A stretch of DNA of 64,000 nt from assembly GCF_024256385.1 (NCBI RefSeq), contig NZ_JAMLFW010000002.1:1984001-2048000 (forward strand). The letters run 5' to 3'. The notes under the pieces are model-generated. The model was given only the letters and a program-made list of their open reading frames with translations. It did no database searches and was not told the DNA's origin. The stretch comes from Anatilimnocola floriformis. Lineage in GTDB: Bacteria > Planctomycetota > Planctomycetia > Pirellulales > Pirellulaceae. Within the stretch, counting starts at the first letter, position 1, and each line of letters opens with the position of its first letter. This document shows, piece by piece, positions 25,822 to 37,500 of this stretch. Made by a program: the position numbers and the translations under genes.

Positions 25822-27468
25822 TTACTCATCCTTAGCCCCGCCCAGCGTCAGGAAGATCTTGTACTTGTTGTTGAGATGCGTGTGGGCCGTGCTGGCGTGT
25901 GAGTCGCTGGGGAACTTTTTGCAGACTTGCTGGAAGGCCTTGATGGCTTCTTCGTTTTGGCCGGCTTCTTCGCGGGTGTAGCCGATTTGCAGCAGTGCCC
26001 ACGGGGCCGAGGCCGGGTCGCTGGCGACCTGGTTGTAGAGCACGATGGCTTCGTTGTATTGCTTCAGGTGGCGATGGCACCAGGCCATCATCTTGTACTG
26101 CTCGGGGAAGTTGTCGCACTGGCGATAATGGCCGATCGCTTCCTTGAGCTGGTTTGCTTCACGATAGGTTTCGCCGATCGCGTAGCGCCAACGATTGGCG
26201 TTCGTGGCGTCGGCGCGATAGAGATCTTCATAGACGGCGACGGCTTCGGGGATTTTTTTGGCGGCTCGCAAGGTCTGAGCCAGTTCGGCCTGATAAGCCT
26301 TGCGCGGTGCTTCTTCAGCGGCGGCGATGGCTTGGTTGTACGACTCGATCGCGAGAGGCCAGTTCTGTTGTTCGCGATAGCTGTAGGCGACCTGGTTGAG
26401 CCCTTCGGCTTTGTTGGTGTAACGCCGATAGGTCGCGCGGCCTTCGTCCCACTTCGTGCGCGATTTGTAGAAGCCGGCCAGGCGACCAAGCAACTCATCG
26501 TCAGTGCCGCCGAGTGTTTTCAAAAGAGCTTCATACGCGGCGGGAATGGCATCGTCCTTTTTGGCGACGGCCATCAGGTCGAGGGCATCGAGCCCGCACT
26601 TTTTGGCGAGCGTTTTGTCTTCCGGTTTGGTCAGATCGGTCGGCGCTGCTTGCTTCAGCCAGGCGATGGCTTGAGTCGCGAGTTTCTCGCCCTTGGCGGT
26701 CGTTTCTTTCGCAGCCATCAGCTCGGCCAGCGGCTGGCGGACATATTCATGGACGCGATGAGCGATCAGCGGCGGCTTGTAGGTGGTTTCCAGGGCTTTC
26801 ACGCCGTCGTCAAAAGCACCTTCTCGGAAGCTTTGCGCGGCGAGCGCGACTGAAGCGTTGATGCAGGTCTGGTTGGAGTCGCGGTTGCGCTTGGTGTCGA
26901 ACGTGAGTTTCTTCCACAACTCGCGTCGCGTCGGCAGGTCGTCTTCGATCGTCGAAATGTCGATCAGATCGTTCATCGCGTAGATCGCGACCAGGTGCTC
27001 CGGATATTTCGCGACGACATCGCGGAGAGCCTTTTTTGCTTCCTTGATACGACCGATGTCTTTGTACGTGCGGCCGATGAAGAACGCGGCCGAGGTCGCT
27101 TGCGGCGAATCGGGCCAGTAGTCGATGACCGCTTGAAAGCCATCCTTGATCGCAGTGTTCTGCTTGCGGAGCTGCACCTGGCAGAGGCTCCACTTCAGCT
27201 GCGAGTAGGGCGCACCGTTGCTCATTTCATACAGCTCGAGAAACTTTTCGTACTCGGCGGCAGCGATTTTGAAATTGTTCTCGCGGAAATACTTGTCCGC
27301 AATCTGCAGCTGATAGCGCTCGACTTCCTTGAGTTGCTTCCAGCCATCGAGCGAGAGCTCGTTGAGCTCGTCGGCGCGGGCGGAAGTCAGCAAACCTCCG
27401 AGCACAAGGAGAGCAGCGACTAGCGTGCGATAACCTGCGTATTCGCAGCAAAAACTCGTCGTCGTCAT
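25822..27468 (-). CDS. exported TPR protein (last gene of ExbBD/DUF4159 cluster)
   Basis: 548 aa. Signal peptide about 1-33 (LVAALLVLGGLLTSARA). Most of the rest is tetratricopeptide repeats, for example ADKYFRENNFKIAAAEYEKFLELY, AAFFIGRTYKDIGRIKEAKKAL and MAWCHRHLKQYNEAIVLYNQVA; the C-terminus is HLNNKYKIFLTLGG. A periplasmic scaffold or adaptor role is inferred. The ATG has GGGGAAG just upstream and lies 2 bases past the DUF4159 stop, so the genes are tightly linked. It shares the TPR theme with the 793-aa and 2584-aa proteins at the other end of the cluster. Confidence 0.88.
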   Translation of the reverse strand: MTTTSFCCEYAGYRTLVAALLVLGGLLTSARADELNELSLDGWKQLKEVERYQLQIADKYFRENNFKIAAAEYEKFLELYEMSNGAPYSQLKWSLCQVQLRKQNTAIKDGFQAVIDYWPDSPQATSAAFFIGRTYKDIGRIKEAKKALRDVVAKYPEHLVAIYAMNDLIDISTIEDDLPTRRELWKKLTFDTKRNRDSNQTCINASVALAAQSFREGAFDDGVKALETTYKPPLIAHRVHEYVRQPLAELMAAKETTAKGEKLATQAIAWLKQAAPTDLTKPEDKTLAKKCGLDALDLMAVAKKDDAIPAAYEALLKTLGGTDDELLGRLAGFYKSRTKWDEGRATYRRYTNKAEGLNQVAYSYREQQNWPLAIESYNQAIAAAEEAPRKAYQAELAQTLRAAKKIPEAVAVYEDLYRADATNANRWRYAIGETYREANQLKEAIGHYRQCDNFPEQYKMMAWCHRHLKQYNEAIVLYNQVASDPASAPWALLQIGYTREEAGQNEEAIKAFQQVCKKFPSDSHASTAHTHLNNKYKIFLTLGGAKDE

Positions 27469-27470
27469 TG

Positions 27471-29003
27471 CTACTTCCCCTTTTTCGTCTGCTGTTTGCC
27501 GAGGAGCCATTTGCTCCGCTCGACATAGGCGTAGGTCATCACATTCGTGCCGAGTTGATAGCAGGCTTCATACACTTCGGGTTTGACGCCCGAGTGACCA
27601 TCGGCCCAGGCATCGCCGATGTCACCCGGATGATAATAAACGAGCCAGCGGCCATCGAGCGCCCAACCGAGCGCCTGCTTGCCGCCGTGCGGAGCGACGT
27701 AAGGGAGGAACGGCAGCGGATAAGGAACACGATGGATCGTATCGTCGAGCGGCACTGGCACAGGGCGAATTTCGGGAAGCACGCGGTTCATCGCGGCGAG
27801 AAACTGATTGTGAAAGTGCTTACTTCCGCCGTTGTCGCAAAAGATCATGCCATGGCGGTCGATCAAATACTCGCGGAGGATTTTTACATCTTTGTTGGCG
27901 AGGCTAATGTTGCCTTGGCCAGTCATGTACATGAACGGCGGCGTGGCCTCGGGGGCAAAATTGGCCAGCTGGGCGATGCTGCGAAACTCGGTGTTCTTCT
28001 CGATCTTGTGTTGCTTGTTGGTGAGGATGTCAAACTGGATCAGCATGTTCTCGTCGCCGCCGATGCCGAACTCCTGATCCCAGTCGCCGCCGTCGTACTG
28101 CAGACGGATGAAGCGGATCTTGCCCCCCTTGGTGCCGCCGCCGAAACCTGCACCGCCCGTGCCATCGCCACCACCGTAGCCGACGGTGTAAGCGTGGTCG
28201 GTGACTTCCTCGAGTTGCAGCCGCACCTGATCGATCGGCGGCACGTCGAACTTAATCGCGCTATAAGGATTGACCACGAACTTTTTGCGGACCACCTTTT
28301 GAATCTTTACCGACTGCGGCCTGGCGATCTGTTTATACTGTCCACCGCCGCCGGGAATCTCGGCAGACTCTTCTTCACCGCAGCCGCGAAACGTGGCTAG
28401 GTAAAGGAGCCCCGACCAGCCAACCCAGAAGGCCGCGCTATAACCCATGCTGACCAGCGTCGACTGTTTGAGCTTGCCGTTTGACCTGCCGTAATACCAG
28501 GCGTGTGGATCGAAGGGATTCCAACCGCGTTTGGCAGTCAGCGGCGCGAGAGCATTTTCGTCTGTCGCCGTATGCACGATTTCGCCGCGACTCAGTCGTT
28601 CGTTGAGCCGTTGCGTTTCGATCGCGCCCGAGGCGAAATCCAAATACCAGATCGCCCAGAGCAGGCCGAGCGTGAAGAAGACCCAGGGCGAAAACTCACG
28701 CAACACAGCCGACAGGCCAATGATGCCGAGGGCATCGCTGAGATAACAGAGCGCCGGCCAACTGCCGATAAGGGCGAGCGTCATCGCGCGGGTCCAAACC
28801 AGCCGCGGCGTACCCTTGGCGCGAACCTGCAGCCAAGCCACGAAGCTGAGCAGCAGCGCAGGGACCAGCAGCACACCGACCGCGGTGAATGCCCAGGCAA
28901 CGCCGGGATACAAATGCCAGAGAATCACACCGAGCAACCACAGCGGGCCGTAAAACAGCACGCTGAGTTGGAGCGGAGTTCGAGATGGATGGGGAGCGGT
29001 CAC
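27471..29003 (-). CDS. membrane protein with C-terminal DUF4159 domain
   Basis: 510 aa. Four membrane spans occur in the first 135 residues and a fifth near 180-205 (MGYSAAFWVGWSGLLYLATF). A Gly-rich linker (VGYGGGDGTGGAGFGGGTKGG) then leads to DUF4159, about residues 290-500: RFIRLQYDGGDWDQEF, PPFMYMTGQGNISL, LREYLIDRHGMIFCDNGGS and the C-terminal YQLGTNVMTYAYVERSKWL. DUF4159 often occurs in planctomycete and Bacteroidetes envelope operons with MoxR/VWA proteins; its activity is unknown. The start is GTG without a good ribosome site, 6 bases after the preceding stop. Confidence 0.88.
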   Translation of the reverse strand: MTAPHPSRTPLQLSVLFYGPLWLLGVILWHLYPGVAWAFTAVGVLLVPALLLSFVAWLQVRAKGTPRLVWTRAMTLALIGSWPALCYLSDALGIIGLSAVLREFSPWVFFTLGLLWAIWYLDFASGAIETQRLNERLSRGEIVHTATDENALAPLTAKRGWNPFDPHAWYYGRSNGKLKQSTLVSMGYSAAFWVGWSGLLYLATFRGCGEEESAEIPGGGGQYKQIARPQSVKIQKVVRKKFVVNPYSAIKFDVPPIDQVRLQLEEVTDHAYTVGYGGGDGTGGAGFGGGTKGGKIRFIRLQYDGGDWDQEFGIGGDENMLIQFDILTNKQHKIEKNTEFRSIAQLANFAPEATPPFMYMTGQGNISLANKDVKILREYLIDRHGMIFCDNGGSKHFHNQFLAAMNRVLPEIRPVPVPLDDTIHRVPYPLPFLPYVAPHGGKQALGWALDGRWLVYYHPGDIGDAWADGHSGVKPEVYEACYQLGTNVMTYAYVERSKWLLGKQQTKKGK

Positions 29004-29009
29004 GAGCGA

Positions 29010-29423
29010 TTACTTTTTGTCGAGCAAGTTATCGATATCGAGCGGGTTCTTGTTCGGGTCGGCGGTTTTCGTTTCATCGACGCCGAGAGCTTTTTTGTAG
29101 CGGCCTTCATTGTCGGCGGGCTTCGCCGTTTCTTCGGCGTTGCTGGGAGCTGCGGCAACTGGCGCGGCAGCCTTTGCGCCGGGCCCCGATTTGGCTTGCT
29201 TGACCTGCGGTGGACCATACATGAGGTAAGGGCCGACAGTGAACGCAACCATGATGGCCAACGAGCCGAGCGTGGCGATGACCATGCTTTGCACGAGCAG
29301 GCTGGTCGAGACCAATCCGACGACCTCTTGCGGACTGCGACCCTGCAAGCGACTGAGGAACTGCTTGAGTTCCACCAGCGACGCCGAGCCGTTGTGCTTG
29401 ATGTTTTCCAAGTCTTTGAGCAT
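29010..29423 (-). CDS. single-span membrane protein of the ExbBD cluster
   Basis: 137 aa. A cytoplasmic N-terminal helix (LVELKQFLSRLQGRSPQEVV), one long hydrophobic segment (LLVQSMVIATLGSLAIMVAFTVGPYLMYG), then an Ala/Pro/Lys-rich tail (AAAPVAAAPSNAEETAKPADNEG). The layout resembles a TonB-like arm, but no TonB C-terminal domain is present. The ribosome site is AAGGTGA. It lies between the second ExbD-like gene and DUF4159, and no homologous family is recognised. Confidence 0.75.
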   Translation of the reverse strand: MLKDLENIKHNGSASLVELKQFLSRLQGRSPQEVVGLVSTSLLVQSMVIATLGSLAIMVAFTVGPYLMYGPPQVKQAKSGPGAKAAAPVAAAPSNAEETAKPADNEGRYKKALGVDETKTADPNKNPLDIDNLLDKK

Positions 29424-29459
29424 TGCTATTTCACCTTTGAATGCGCGCAGGGGTACGCA

Positions 29460-29879
29460 CTATTTTTTATCTTTGATTTCGACTTCTTGCTGAAGAATAT
29501 GGATCAGTTCGCCACCGGCCTGACTGATGGCTTCGATGACAGGTTCGAAGCGTGGGGCGGTGGTGTCTTTGTCGACTTTGAGTAGCACGGTTCGTTCGCC
29601 GACGGGCGCTTCGCCCAGTTCGCGGCCGATGGCATCGCTCAGTTCAGTCTCGCTTTTCTGATTGCCGTTGAGATAGATCTTGCCGTCGACATCGATCACC
29701 ACGGCAACTTTGCCGCCCTTGTGATTCTCGAGATTCTTCGCCGTGGCAGGATTCCATTTGACGTGACTGTCGTCCTGGCCCTGCGCGAGAATGACGTAGA
29801 AAATCAGCAGGTTGAACGCAATGTCTCCCATCGCCGTCGACGGCACATCCGCTTTCAAAGCTCGGCGAGGAATTTTCAT
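29460..29879 (-). CDS. ExbD/TolR-like protein 2
   Basis: 139 aa. One N-terminal span preceded by the motif PSTAMGDIAFNLLIFYVIL; the Asp at residue 19 matches the proton-carrying Asp of ExbD/TolR. The periplasmic domain ends with VLLKVDKDTTAPRFEPVIEAISQAGG, the typical ExbD fold. It would form the stator core with the ExbB-like protein at 30383. It lies 19 bases downstream of the other ExbD-like gene. Confidence 0.9.
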   Translation of the reverse strand: MKIPRRALKADVPSTAMGDIAFNLLIFYVILAQGQDDSHVKWNPATAKNLENHKGGKVAVVIDVDGKIYLNGNQKSETELSDAIGRELGEAPVGERTVLLKVDKDTTAPRFEPVIEAISQAGGELIHILQQEVEIKDKK

Positions 29880-29898
29880 GGGGCGTTAAATATCTGTG

Positions 29899-30327
29899 CT
29901 AGTTGCCGACGGTGACGGTTTGTTCTTCTTCTCGCTGGATCGTGATGCTGCCGCCCGCATCCTGCACGATCGAGGTAACCTCGATCCAATTCTGATACGG
30001 CGTGTCCGGACGCGACTTGATCACCACGACGCGATCTTCCAGCCGCGGCTTGCCTTTGAAATGCGTTTCCAACCGCCCGGGCAGATCGGCACTGCGAACC
30101 GCCGCGCCGTTCATCACGATGCCGGCCTTGGTCACCAGGATTTCGGTGTGTTCCTGCTTCTGTTCTTGATTCGCCTGCTGCTGGCTCGACGGAATGTCTT
30201 GCTTGCGGCCACTGTCGGGTTGCGACGAAGCGCAGACGAGGAAGAACACAATCAGGTTGAACGCGATATCGCCCGTGGCGACAGCGGCAGGTTCAACGAG
30301 CAGTTTGCTGGTTCCGCGAGCGACCAT
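29899..30327 (-). CDS. ExbD/TolR-like protein 1
   Basis: 142 aa. The membrane segment TGDIAFNLIVFFLVCASS contains the conserved Asp (residue 20). A Gln/Glu-rich linker (SSQQQANQEQKQEH) and a periplasmic domain (VVVIKSRPDTPYQNWIEVTSIVQDAGG) follow. Two different ExbD copies behind one ExbB suggest a heteromeric stator, as in some gliding and TonB systems. It is 55 bases downstream of the ExbB-like gene, with a purine-rich gap containing two GAAGGCAGAAG-like units. Confidence 0.9.
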   Translation of the reverse strand: MVARGTSKLLVEPAAVATGDIAFNLIVFFLVCASSQPDSGRKQDIPSSQQQANQEQKQEHTEILVTKAGIVMNGAAVRSADLPGRLETHFKGKPRLEDRVVVIKSRPDTPYQNWIEVTSIVQDAGGSITIQREEEQTVTVGN

Positions 30328-30382
30328 GGTTTGAAGGCAGAAGGAAGAAGTGAGAAGGCAGAAGTAGGGGCCGAAACGAAGA

Positions 30383-31420
30383 CTAACGATGAGTACTCAC
30401 GGGTGACTCTGCCGCAGCGCCGGCTCTCTCTGCTAACGCCAATTGAAACGTCACCGCTTCGATTAGCTCTGCCGCCGACTCTTGCACGTCGAGCACAAAG
30501 CCGTTAATCGCGCTGGTGAAGTAGTTGAAGGCCACGAACGCGGGAATGCCCACGATCAGCCCGAACACGGTGGTGAGCAGCGACACCATGATGCCTGCCG
30601 CGGCGGCTTCCACGATGTTCACTTCGCCGAGCGTGTCGACGATGTCCTTGAACGAGAACACCATCCCTTCCACCGTCCCGAGGAAGCCGAGCATCGGCGC
30701 AGCCGAAGCGACCGTCGCCAGAATCGGCAGATGCTTTTCCATGGCGGCCACGATGTGCGCCGAATAGTCGTCCATTCCCTTGTTCACCTGGTCTTCGGTC
30801 TTGGCTGCGTCGTAACCCAGGCGGCGGGCGATCAAGTACTTTCGCAGGCCGGCGCCGAGGATGGCCGGAACCGGGCCGCGGTGACGTTCGACAAGTTGCA
30901 ACGCTTCTTCGACGTGATCGTCCTGCATCAACTTGAGCACGTCGGCGCGGAGTTTTTCATCCTTGCTGTTGAACACCAGCAAAGCCCGATAACGTTCGAT
31001 GATCACGCCGGCGGCGAGCACTCCCAGCACGAGAATCGGCCACATGAAAATGCCGCCTTCGATCATGTAACCCATCGCGCCGGTCTTGCACAAATCGCTG
31101 AAGACCTTGGCCAGGCCAGTTGGCTGCACGTCGCCTTTGGCCGGTGGAGGGGCTGCCGCGGCGCTGCTTTCTTCCGTTGCCAGTTTTCCCGCGGAAATAG
31201 TCTTTTTGCCTTTTCCCGCTTCGCCTTTGGCCGCGTTCACGGCATCAGCCGTTGGTTCCGTTTCGGTTCCTGCCGCAGGAGCTTTCGGGGCAGGAGTTGC
31301 CGGCGCCGCAGCTGGTGGCGGCGTTGGTTTCACGCCCTTTTGCGCTTTGGCTTCATCGGCCAGGATGTCGTCGACCTGACCGAGCAGGGCGAGAGAGAGG
31401 AGGAGGGCAGAGAGGGTCAT
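30383..31420 (-). CDS. MotA/TolQ/ExbB proton-channel family protein
   Basis: 345 aa. A signal-like N-terminus and an Ala/Pro-rich linker (about 25-100) precede three membrane spans (about 122-143, 231-252, 274-299). The ExbB/TolQ hallmark AAPMLGFLGTVEGMVFSF is in the second span, and AAGIMVSLLTTVFGLIVGIPAFVAF forms the third. The cytoplasmic loop between spans 1 and 2 is normal (EALQLVERHRGPVPAILGAGL). It converts proton flow into motion of the ExbD-like partners. The N-terminal extension is longer than in TolQ but common in planctomycete homologues. Confidence 0.92.
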   Translation of the reverse strand: MTLSALLLSLALLGQVDDILADEAKAQKGVKPTPPPAAAPATPAPKAPAAGTETEPTADAVNAAKGEAGKGKKTISAGKLATEESSAAAAPPPAKGDVQPTGLAKVFSDLCKTGAMGYMIEGGIFMWPILVLGVLAAGVIIERYRALLVFNSKDEKLRADVLKLMQDDHVEEALQLVERHRGPVPAILGAGLRKYLIARRLGYDAAKTEDQVNKGMDDYSAHIVAAMEKHLPILATVASAAPMLGFLGTVEGMVFSFKDIVDTLGEVNIVEAAAAGIMVSLLTTVFGLIVGIPAFVAFNYFTSAINGFVLDVQESAAELIEAVTFQLALAERAGAAAESPVSTHR

Positions 31421-31532
31421 GCGTTTATTCCGAAAGGGAGTCTGTTCTTAATTCAATTGCAGATTTTTGATTTCAGATCGAGGAGGAAGGTTCGCTTTGT
31501 CTTCTAATCTGCCATCTTCAACCTGCAATCCA

Positions 31533-34500
31533 TCACTCGTCCACACTATTGGCTTCGGCTTCGAACTGATTGAGCATTTCTGGCAGGGCGAGGCGGCCGC
31601 GGGCGTACTTGGCGGCTTCGCTTTCCTGATGTTTCCAGCGGCAGTTGTTGTAGCGAATGAAGGCTTCGCGATTGGCTCCACCCATGCGATAGCTTTCGCC
31701 GGCCCAGAAGAGCGAATCAGCGGCGAGCGCATCGTCGGGGAACAGCTTCGTGAAACCGTCAAAGCTCTTGCCGGCCACGGTGTACTTCTTCGATTTGTAG
31801 TAGCACTGCCCGACGCGGAAAGCCATGCGCGGCGCGTTCTGATGGGCCGCAAACCGCTCCAGGAACTTCTCGCCGACCTGGGCGCTGATGTCGTATTTTT
31901 CGGTCTTATAGAAATAGTCCGAGATGCGGATCATCACGTTCGGAATTAGCGGGCTCTTGGGATGCGTCGCGGCGAGCGTCACGTACGCTTCCAAGGCCTG
32001 ATCGAAGTCGCCGGCTTCTTCGTAGGTCTGCGCCAGTTTGTACTGAGCATCGGGTGCGAGCGTGTGATCTGGGAACTGCCGCAGGATCATGTCATAAGAA
32101 CGAATCGCTTCGTCCCACTGACCGAGTTCCTGAGCGAATTGACCGAGCAAGTAAGCCACGCGCGGGGCGTACTTCGGATCGGGATAGTCCTCCATCACTT
32201 CACGCAGAATCCGCCGGCCGGCTTCGAGGTCGAGTTTCTTCTCGTCATCGCGGCCGAGCGTTTTGTGGCTCTTGAAGAGCTCGAAGTAACTCTCGGCCAC
32301 GCGGAACTTGGTTTCGACGGCGAGCGTTTCGTCGTTGAAGGCCTTACTGAAGGCAGCGACCAGGCCGTTCGTGCCGACAACGACGGGAACCTCGACTTGC
32401 ATTTCGAGCTCACCCGATTCGGTGCTGGCCGCGAGGTCCTTGAACTTCACGATCACGTTGTCGCCGAAGTAGGTCTCGATGATCGGATCGGCAGGATCGA
32501 GATTTCCTTGCGTCGGTTTGTCGACCGCTTTCAGCTGCAATGAACCGGTGAAGACGCCGCTATGGGCGAGTGTTTCTTCGAGCCGGACCGTTTCCTTTTC
32601 ACCGAGTTCGGTCATGACAACCACTTCGGCAACGTCGCGAGCATCGGAGGCATCGAGATCGGGATCGGTCACCTTGAGAAATAGCTTTTCGCCGACGTGC
32701 AGATGTTCGATCGGCTTTTCGTAATCGCGATCGGTGCAAACCAACACGCCGTTGGAAATGAGACGCCCCTTGGCAGCGACGTTCGCCGGCTTGTTGTCAG
32801 GACGGCGAGTATCGGCGTACGTCGCCGAGATGATGTCCTTGCCAGTGACGTTGAGGACGTGCGTGACCAGATTGGCGCCGGCCGTGGCTTCGCTCTTTTC
32901 GTCGCTGAGTTTCACCTTGCCGATCAGATTGCGCGGCATCGACGTGGTGAGGGCGACTTCGGCGGCGCTGTTTTTGCCGCCGAGTTGCAAGATCACCTGA
33001 CCGATGAAACGGCCTTCCTCGAGTGCCCAGGCTGGGTCGACCGTCGTGGGCGTTTGCGAAAGCTGATTCGAAATTTGGCACTGCACCTCGGCCGTCGCGC
33101 CGTCGGTGGTCGTGAGTTTTACGGTCACCGTGCTGCGGCTATCTTTGGCGGCGTCAGGATCGATCACTTCGACAGTCAGCGGCGCTTCGAAGGCTACGCC
33201 GCTGATTTCTTTTCCTTCGACCGGCGCTAGAACCGTCGCCCGTGGCGGCGCGGTCGACTTCTTCGGCGGCGGCACGAGTCGCGTTTCCAACACGCGCACC
33301 TTGGCCAGCGACGGCTCGGTGACATACACGGCGGCTTCGCGCGGCACGCTATGGCCGGGGAAGGTGTTGTGCGTATCGAGATAGCGAATATAAACGCGAT
33401 CCCCCTGTTTCACCTTCAGCTTGTCGGTTGCAGCGGTGACCGGCTGTGAACCAGCCTTGCCCTTGGTGTTCACCATCGGCGGCGGATTCAGCGCGGCTGT
33501 ATCCACTTCTTTGGTGAAGACGCCCGTGTTGGCTTCGGTCTCGGTCGCAATGAGTTCGATCGGTTCGCCATCGTTGACGACCACTTGCAGCTTGACGGTG
33601 TCGCGCTGATTGGTCGTGTCTTGATCATAGTCGGTTACTTCGACCGTGATCCGCTCGCCCGGATCGATCCGCTTCAACTCCTTGCGCAGGTTGACCACGT
33701 TGCCGTTGTTCTGCCGTTCGAAGTCATAAGCGATCGCGTGGATCGAAGCGTTGAAATAGGTCGCTTGCAGTTTGCTGCTGAGCAGCTGGCTGCCGCCTTG
33801 TTCGTTGAGTGTGAACTCATCGGTATAAGTGCCGACGACATTGTCGCCAGCAGCGATTTCGAGCGACTGATTGGCCGCAAGGGCCAGCACGTCTTCCTTG
33901 GTGGGAATGTGGACCTGCGTGGGATCAGCAGCCGCGATTTCGATATTGCTGAATTCAACCGCTTCGCCCAGATATTCCTGGCAAGTGAACCGCACGTAAC
34001 GCAGGCCTTGCTCGGGGAAGTGAAATTCCCAGTCGTTGCCGACGGTGATCAAGCTCGCGCCCTTGGTGGGACGAAGTTCGAGCCCCTTCAGATCCAGCAG
34101 GCCATCACCCTTGATCTCGATCGGCTTGATCGTGACGGTGTGTTTGCCCGCCTTTTGAAATTGCAGGCGAGCGACACGTTCCTGGCGATAGTTATTCCAG
34201 CCGCCGGTATCGGGAACTTGCACGATTGCGTCGTGCCCGGCGGTTTCGATCTTGTACGAGCCGCCAGGTCCGCCGTGAGTATGATTGGCCCAGACTTCGT
34301 AAATGCCCGCAGCGGGAACTTCGATTTCCCAGGCCGCGGAATCGTCGGGCGATTGCCAGTAACCAATGTGATCGACATTGCTGCCGTCCTTCGTCACGCC
34401 GAACTTTTCGGTCTTCTTGTTGACCTTCACATCCGCGAGACCGAGCACCAAGTTGCCGGCCGTGGGAGCAGCTGCCGCGGCCGCGGCGGCTTCGAGCGAC

Positions 34501-37500
34501 TTCTTCGCGGCGGATTGTTCAAGATCGAAGTCGGCCGCGCGGAAGGGCACGAGGCTGATCGTGCTCTTGTTGAGATCAGCCCGCGCGATGAGAGCTTCGA
34601 CCGGATTTTGTCCACCGGCAGAAGAAGCAAACATCGTCACATCGTGCGCGCCCGCAGGGAGCCACACATCGACCGTACGACCACCGTTGCCGAGGGGCAA
34701 TTGCTCGCGGCCGTTGATCACGATCATCGAACGGAAGCCGTTGACTTGCAGGCGAACCGCGCCATCGCGCGGCTGCACGAGTTTGCCGTGCCAGACAACC
34801 GCGAACCGCTTGGCAGCATCGTCACCATCGGCGGCGCGGACCCACTTGAGTTGCTCGGGTTCGGTGTCTTCGATGGCCTTGCTGTTCTTGGCCAGCGCGG
34901 CGATCTGATCCCATGTTGTGTAATTCGTGTAATCGCCGCTGAAGACCTTTTGCTTCATCCGGCCCGATTCGCCAGCCGTCGTCATCGACGGTTTTTCGGG
35001 TTGGCTGGCAATGCGGAACCAGAATTCACCGTCCTGGCTGCCGAAGAGCTCGCCGCGCACCGGCGCTCGCTTCGTCGGCTCGGGAATCGCCAGCCGCACG
35101 CGGGCGGTTGGCTTGAGATCTTTCATGTCGATCGTTAGCGACTTGGGAGCACCACCATCGGGCTGGCTCATCCAGGTGCTCTTGGGATCGCGATCGATGG
35201 CCATCAGTGGGCTGTGATCGATGGCAGTGTCGGTAGCGAGCGCGCCGGCGGGGAGTTCACCCGTCTTCGCGTGTCCTTCAAAGATGCCCGTGTGCGGCCC
35301 GGTTTCCTTGAGCTTCACTTGCACCTGGTCGCCGCTGTCGGCTGCGAGCTTGACGACGATTTCATCGGCGTCATTGGTCACGTCACGGTCGCCATCCTTC
35401 ACGCGGAGATAAACCGGATTGCCGGGTTTGATCTGCGTCTTGGGACGAATTTGTGAACGGCGTTCATCAGCAGTTTCGGCCGCGGTTTCGCGGGCCAGCT
35501 TTTCGCTGAACGACTCCAGTTGTTCATCAATGATCGGATTGCTCGCCATCTCGAACCTGGCATCGGCGGCGACGCGAATTTCGACATCCGACAGCGGCAC
35601 GTTCTTGAACTCGGCTTTGAACTCTTCGGGATAGTCGCACTTGATCACATCGTTGCCCATCAACTGCAACACGCGATCGTCCTTCGTGGCCTGGCCGAGA
35701 CGGGTTTCGACATCGACGCGGAACAAACCCTTCCCCGCGCCGGAGCCGGTGAGGTAAACCATTTCGCTGTCGCCGCCGGGAACGGTCGTGACGCGAACAG
35801 GAATGCGGTTATGACCGCGGCTGATGCCGAGGTCGCTATCGTGAACCACGATCGACAGCGGCATGCCGGGAACGTGGCGGCGTTTGCTGGCTCGGCCGAG
35901 GCGACCGACCGTGCGGAGCAAATTGAGCTGATCGATGTAACGCTCTTCCGCGCCGTAGACTTCGGCCAGATTGAACAGGGCCTGATTGGCGAGCTCGACG
36001 TTCGGAACGCGTTCGAGCACGGAGCGGAAAATATCGCGGGCTTCATCGCGATCGCCGCGGCGGAAGGCCAGCACACCACGGAGAAACTCGGCGCGAACTA
36101 CGACGTCGATCTCGGCGCTGCGGGCCAATTTTTCGAAGACCGCTTCGGCCTGATCGTAGACTTTTTGTGCGAGATACGTTTCGCCGACGCCGAATTCACC
36201 TTCGATGGCTTGCGGCGTCTTGGCGTAGCGATTGACGACGGTGGTGAATTCGCTGCGAGCGATGTCGTAGCGCTGCGCCTTGAAAAAGTTGCGCGCCAGG
36301 GCCAGCTGCATGCGGGCCTTAGTGGCATCTTCGACCTGCATCGATTCGCTGAAAGCCACGAGCCAACCGCGGAGAATTTCCTCGACCTTGTCATGGTTGG
36401 CATCGCCGCCGGCAGCCATCAGCTTTTCACAGACAAACGTGATCAGGTCAGGCGGCAACTGGTTGCGATTTTCGTCAAACAGCTTTTTGTTGGCCAGATA
36501 AGCGTCGAAGGCCAGGCGTTCATCGCCCAAACGATAGTAGAGCGCGGCCTGCAGCAGCGGCGCTAGCGGGCTTGAATCGTCAATCGTCAAACCGACGGCG
36601 CCCATGCGAGCCAACGACTGCGTGGCCAGATCGCGAACCGCTTTTTTGCGAGGCTCATCGACATTCGTAATGTTGGAGAGCATGCCCGTGGCCAGCGTGG
36701 CTGCCGAGAGAAAATCCTTGCGACCAACCGCACTTTGCACGAACGGCGTGATGCGATCGAAGTCATACCATTCGTTGCCGACGACCCGCGTGAACCGCTG
36801 CAGTTCGAGCAGTCGTTGCATCTTTTTATCCGGCGCAACGGCTTCGTTTTCGAGCAACGCCAGGGCAGCGCCAGCCGAAGAAGGATAGAACTGCAAGTCG
36901 CGAACGGCGACGAGCACCCGCTTCTTGTCCTCGTCCTTCAGCATGGCATTGGCACGAACGCCATCGCCCCAACCGTTGACGGTATTGAAATCGAGATCAG
37001 CACCACGGAAGGGGCGTTCCTTTTGACGATCGTAAATTCCCTTCAAGTAGCGTTCGAAGGCCGCGAAATCATTTGCCGCGAGAGCATCGCTGGCGAGCAC
37101 CATGCCGTAACGGCCGAAGAAGTCCGTATCTGCCTTGATCAAATCGACCAGCAACGGAAAACGTTGGGCCGGTTCTTTCAATCGGCTCAGTAGTCGGTTT
37201 GCGCATTCACGAGCTTCGGTATGCTGGCGATTGAATGTGGAGTAATGCGTCCACCAGGCGACCGCTTCGTTTTCGAGCTTGTACTTCATCAGCAGATCGC
37301 CGATGCCCGAGGCATATTGCGTCTCGAAGCCGTTTTGCTGTTCGCAGGCTTTGATCCAAGCAAAAACTTGCTTGATCAGCGCTTCGTCGTTGTTCTTATC
37401 GGCTGCAATCATCAGCCGGCGCCAAACGTCGCCGTTCGACGTGGTGGGTGGGAACTTCATGAAGTGCAGCGCCGCCGCTTTGCCATCTTCGGGCTTGCCG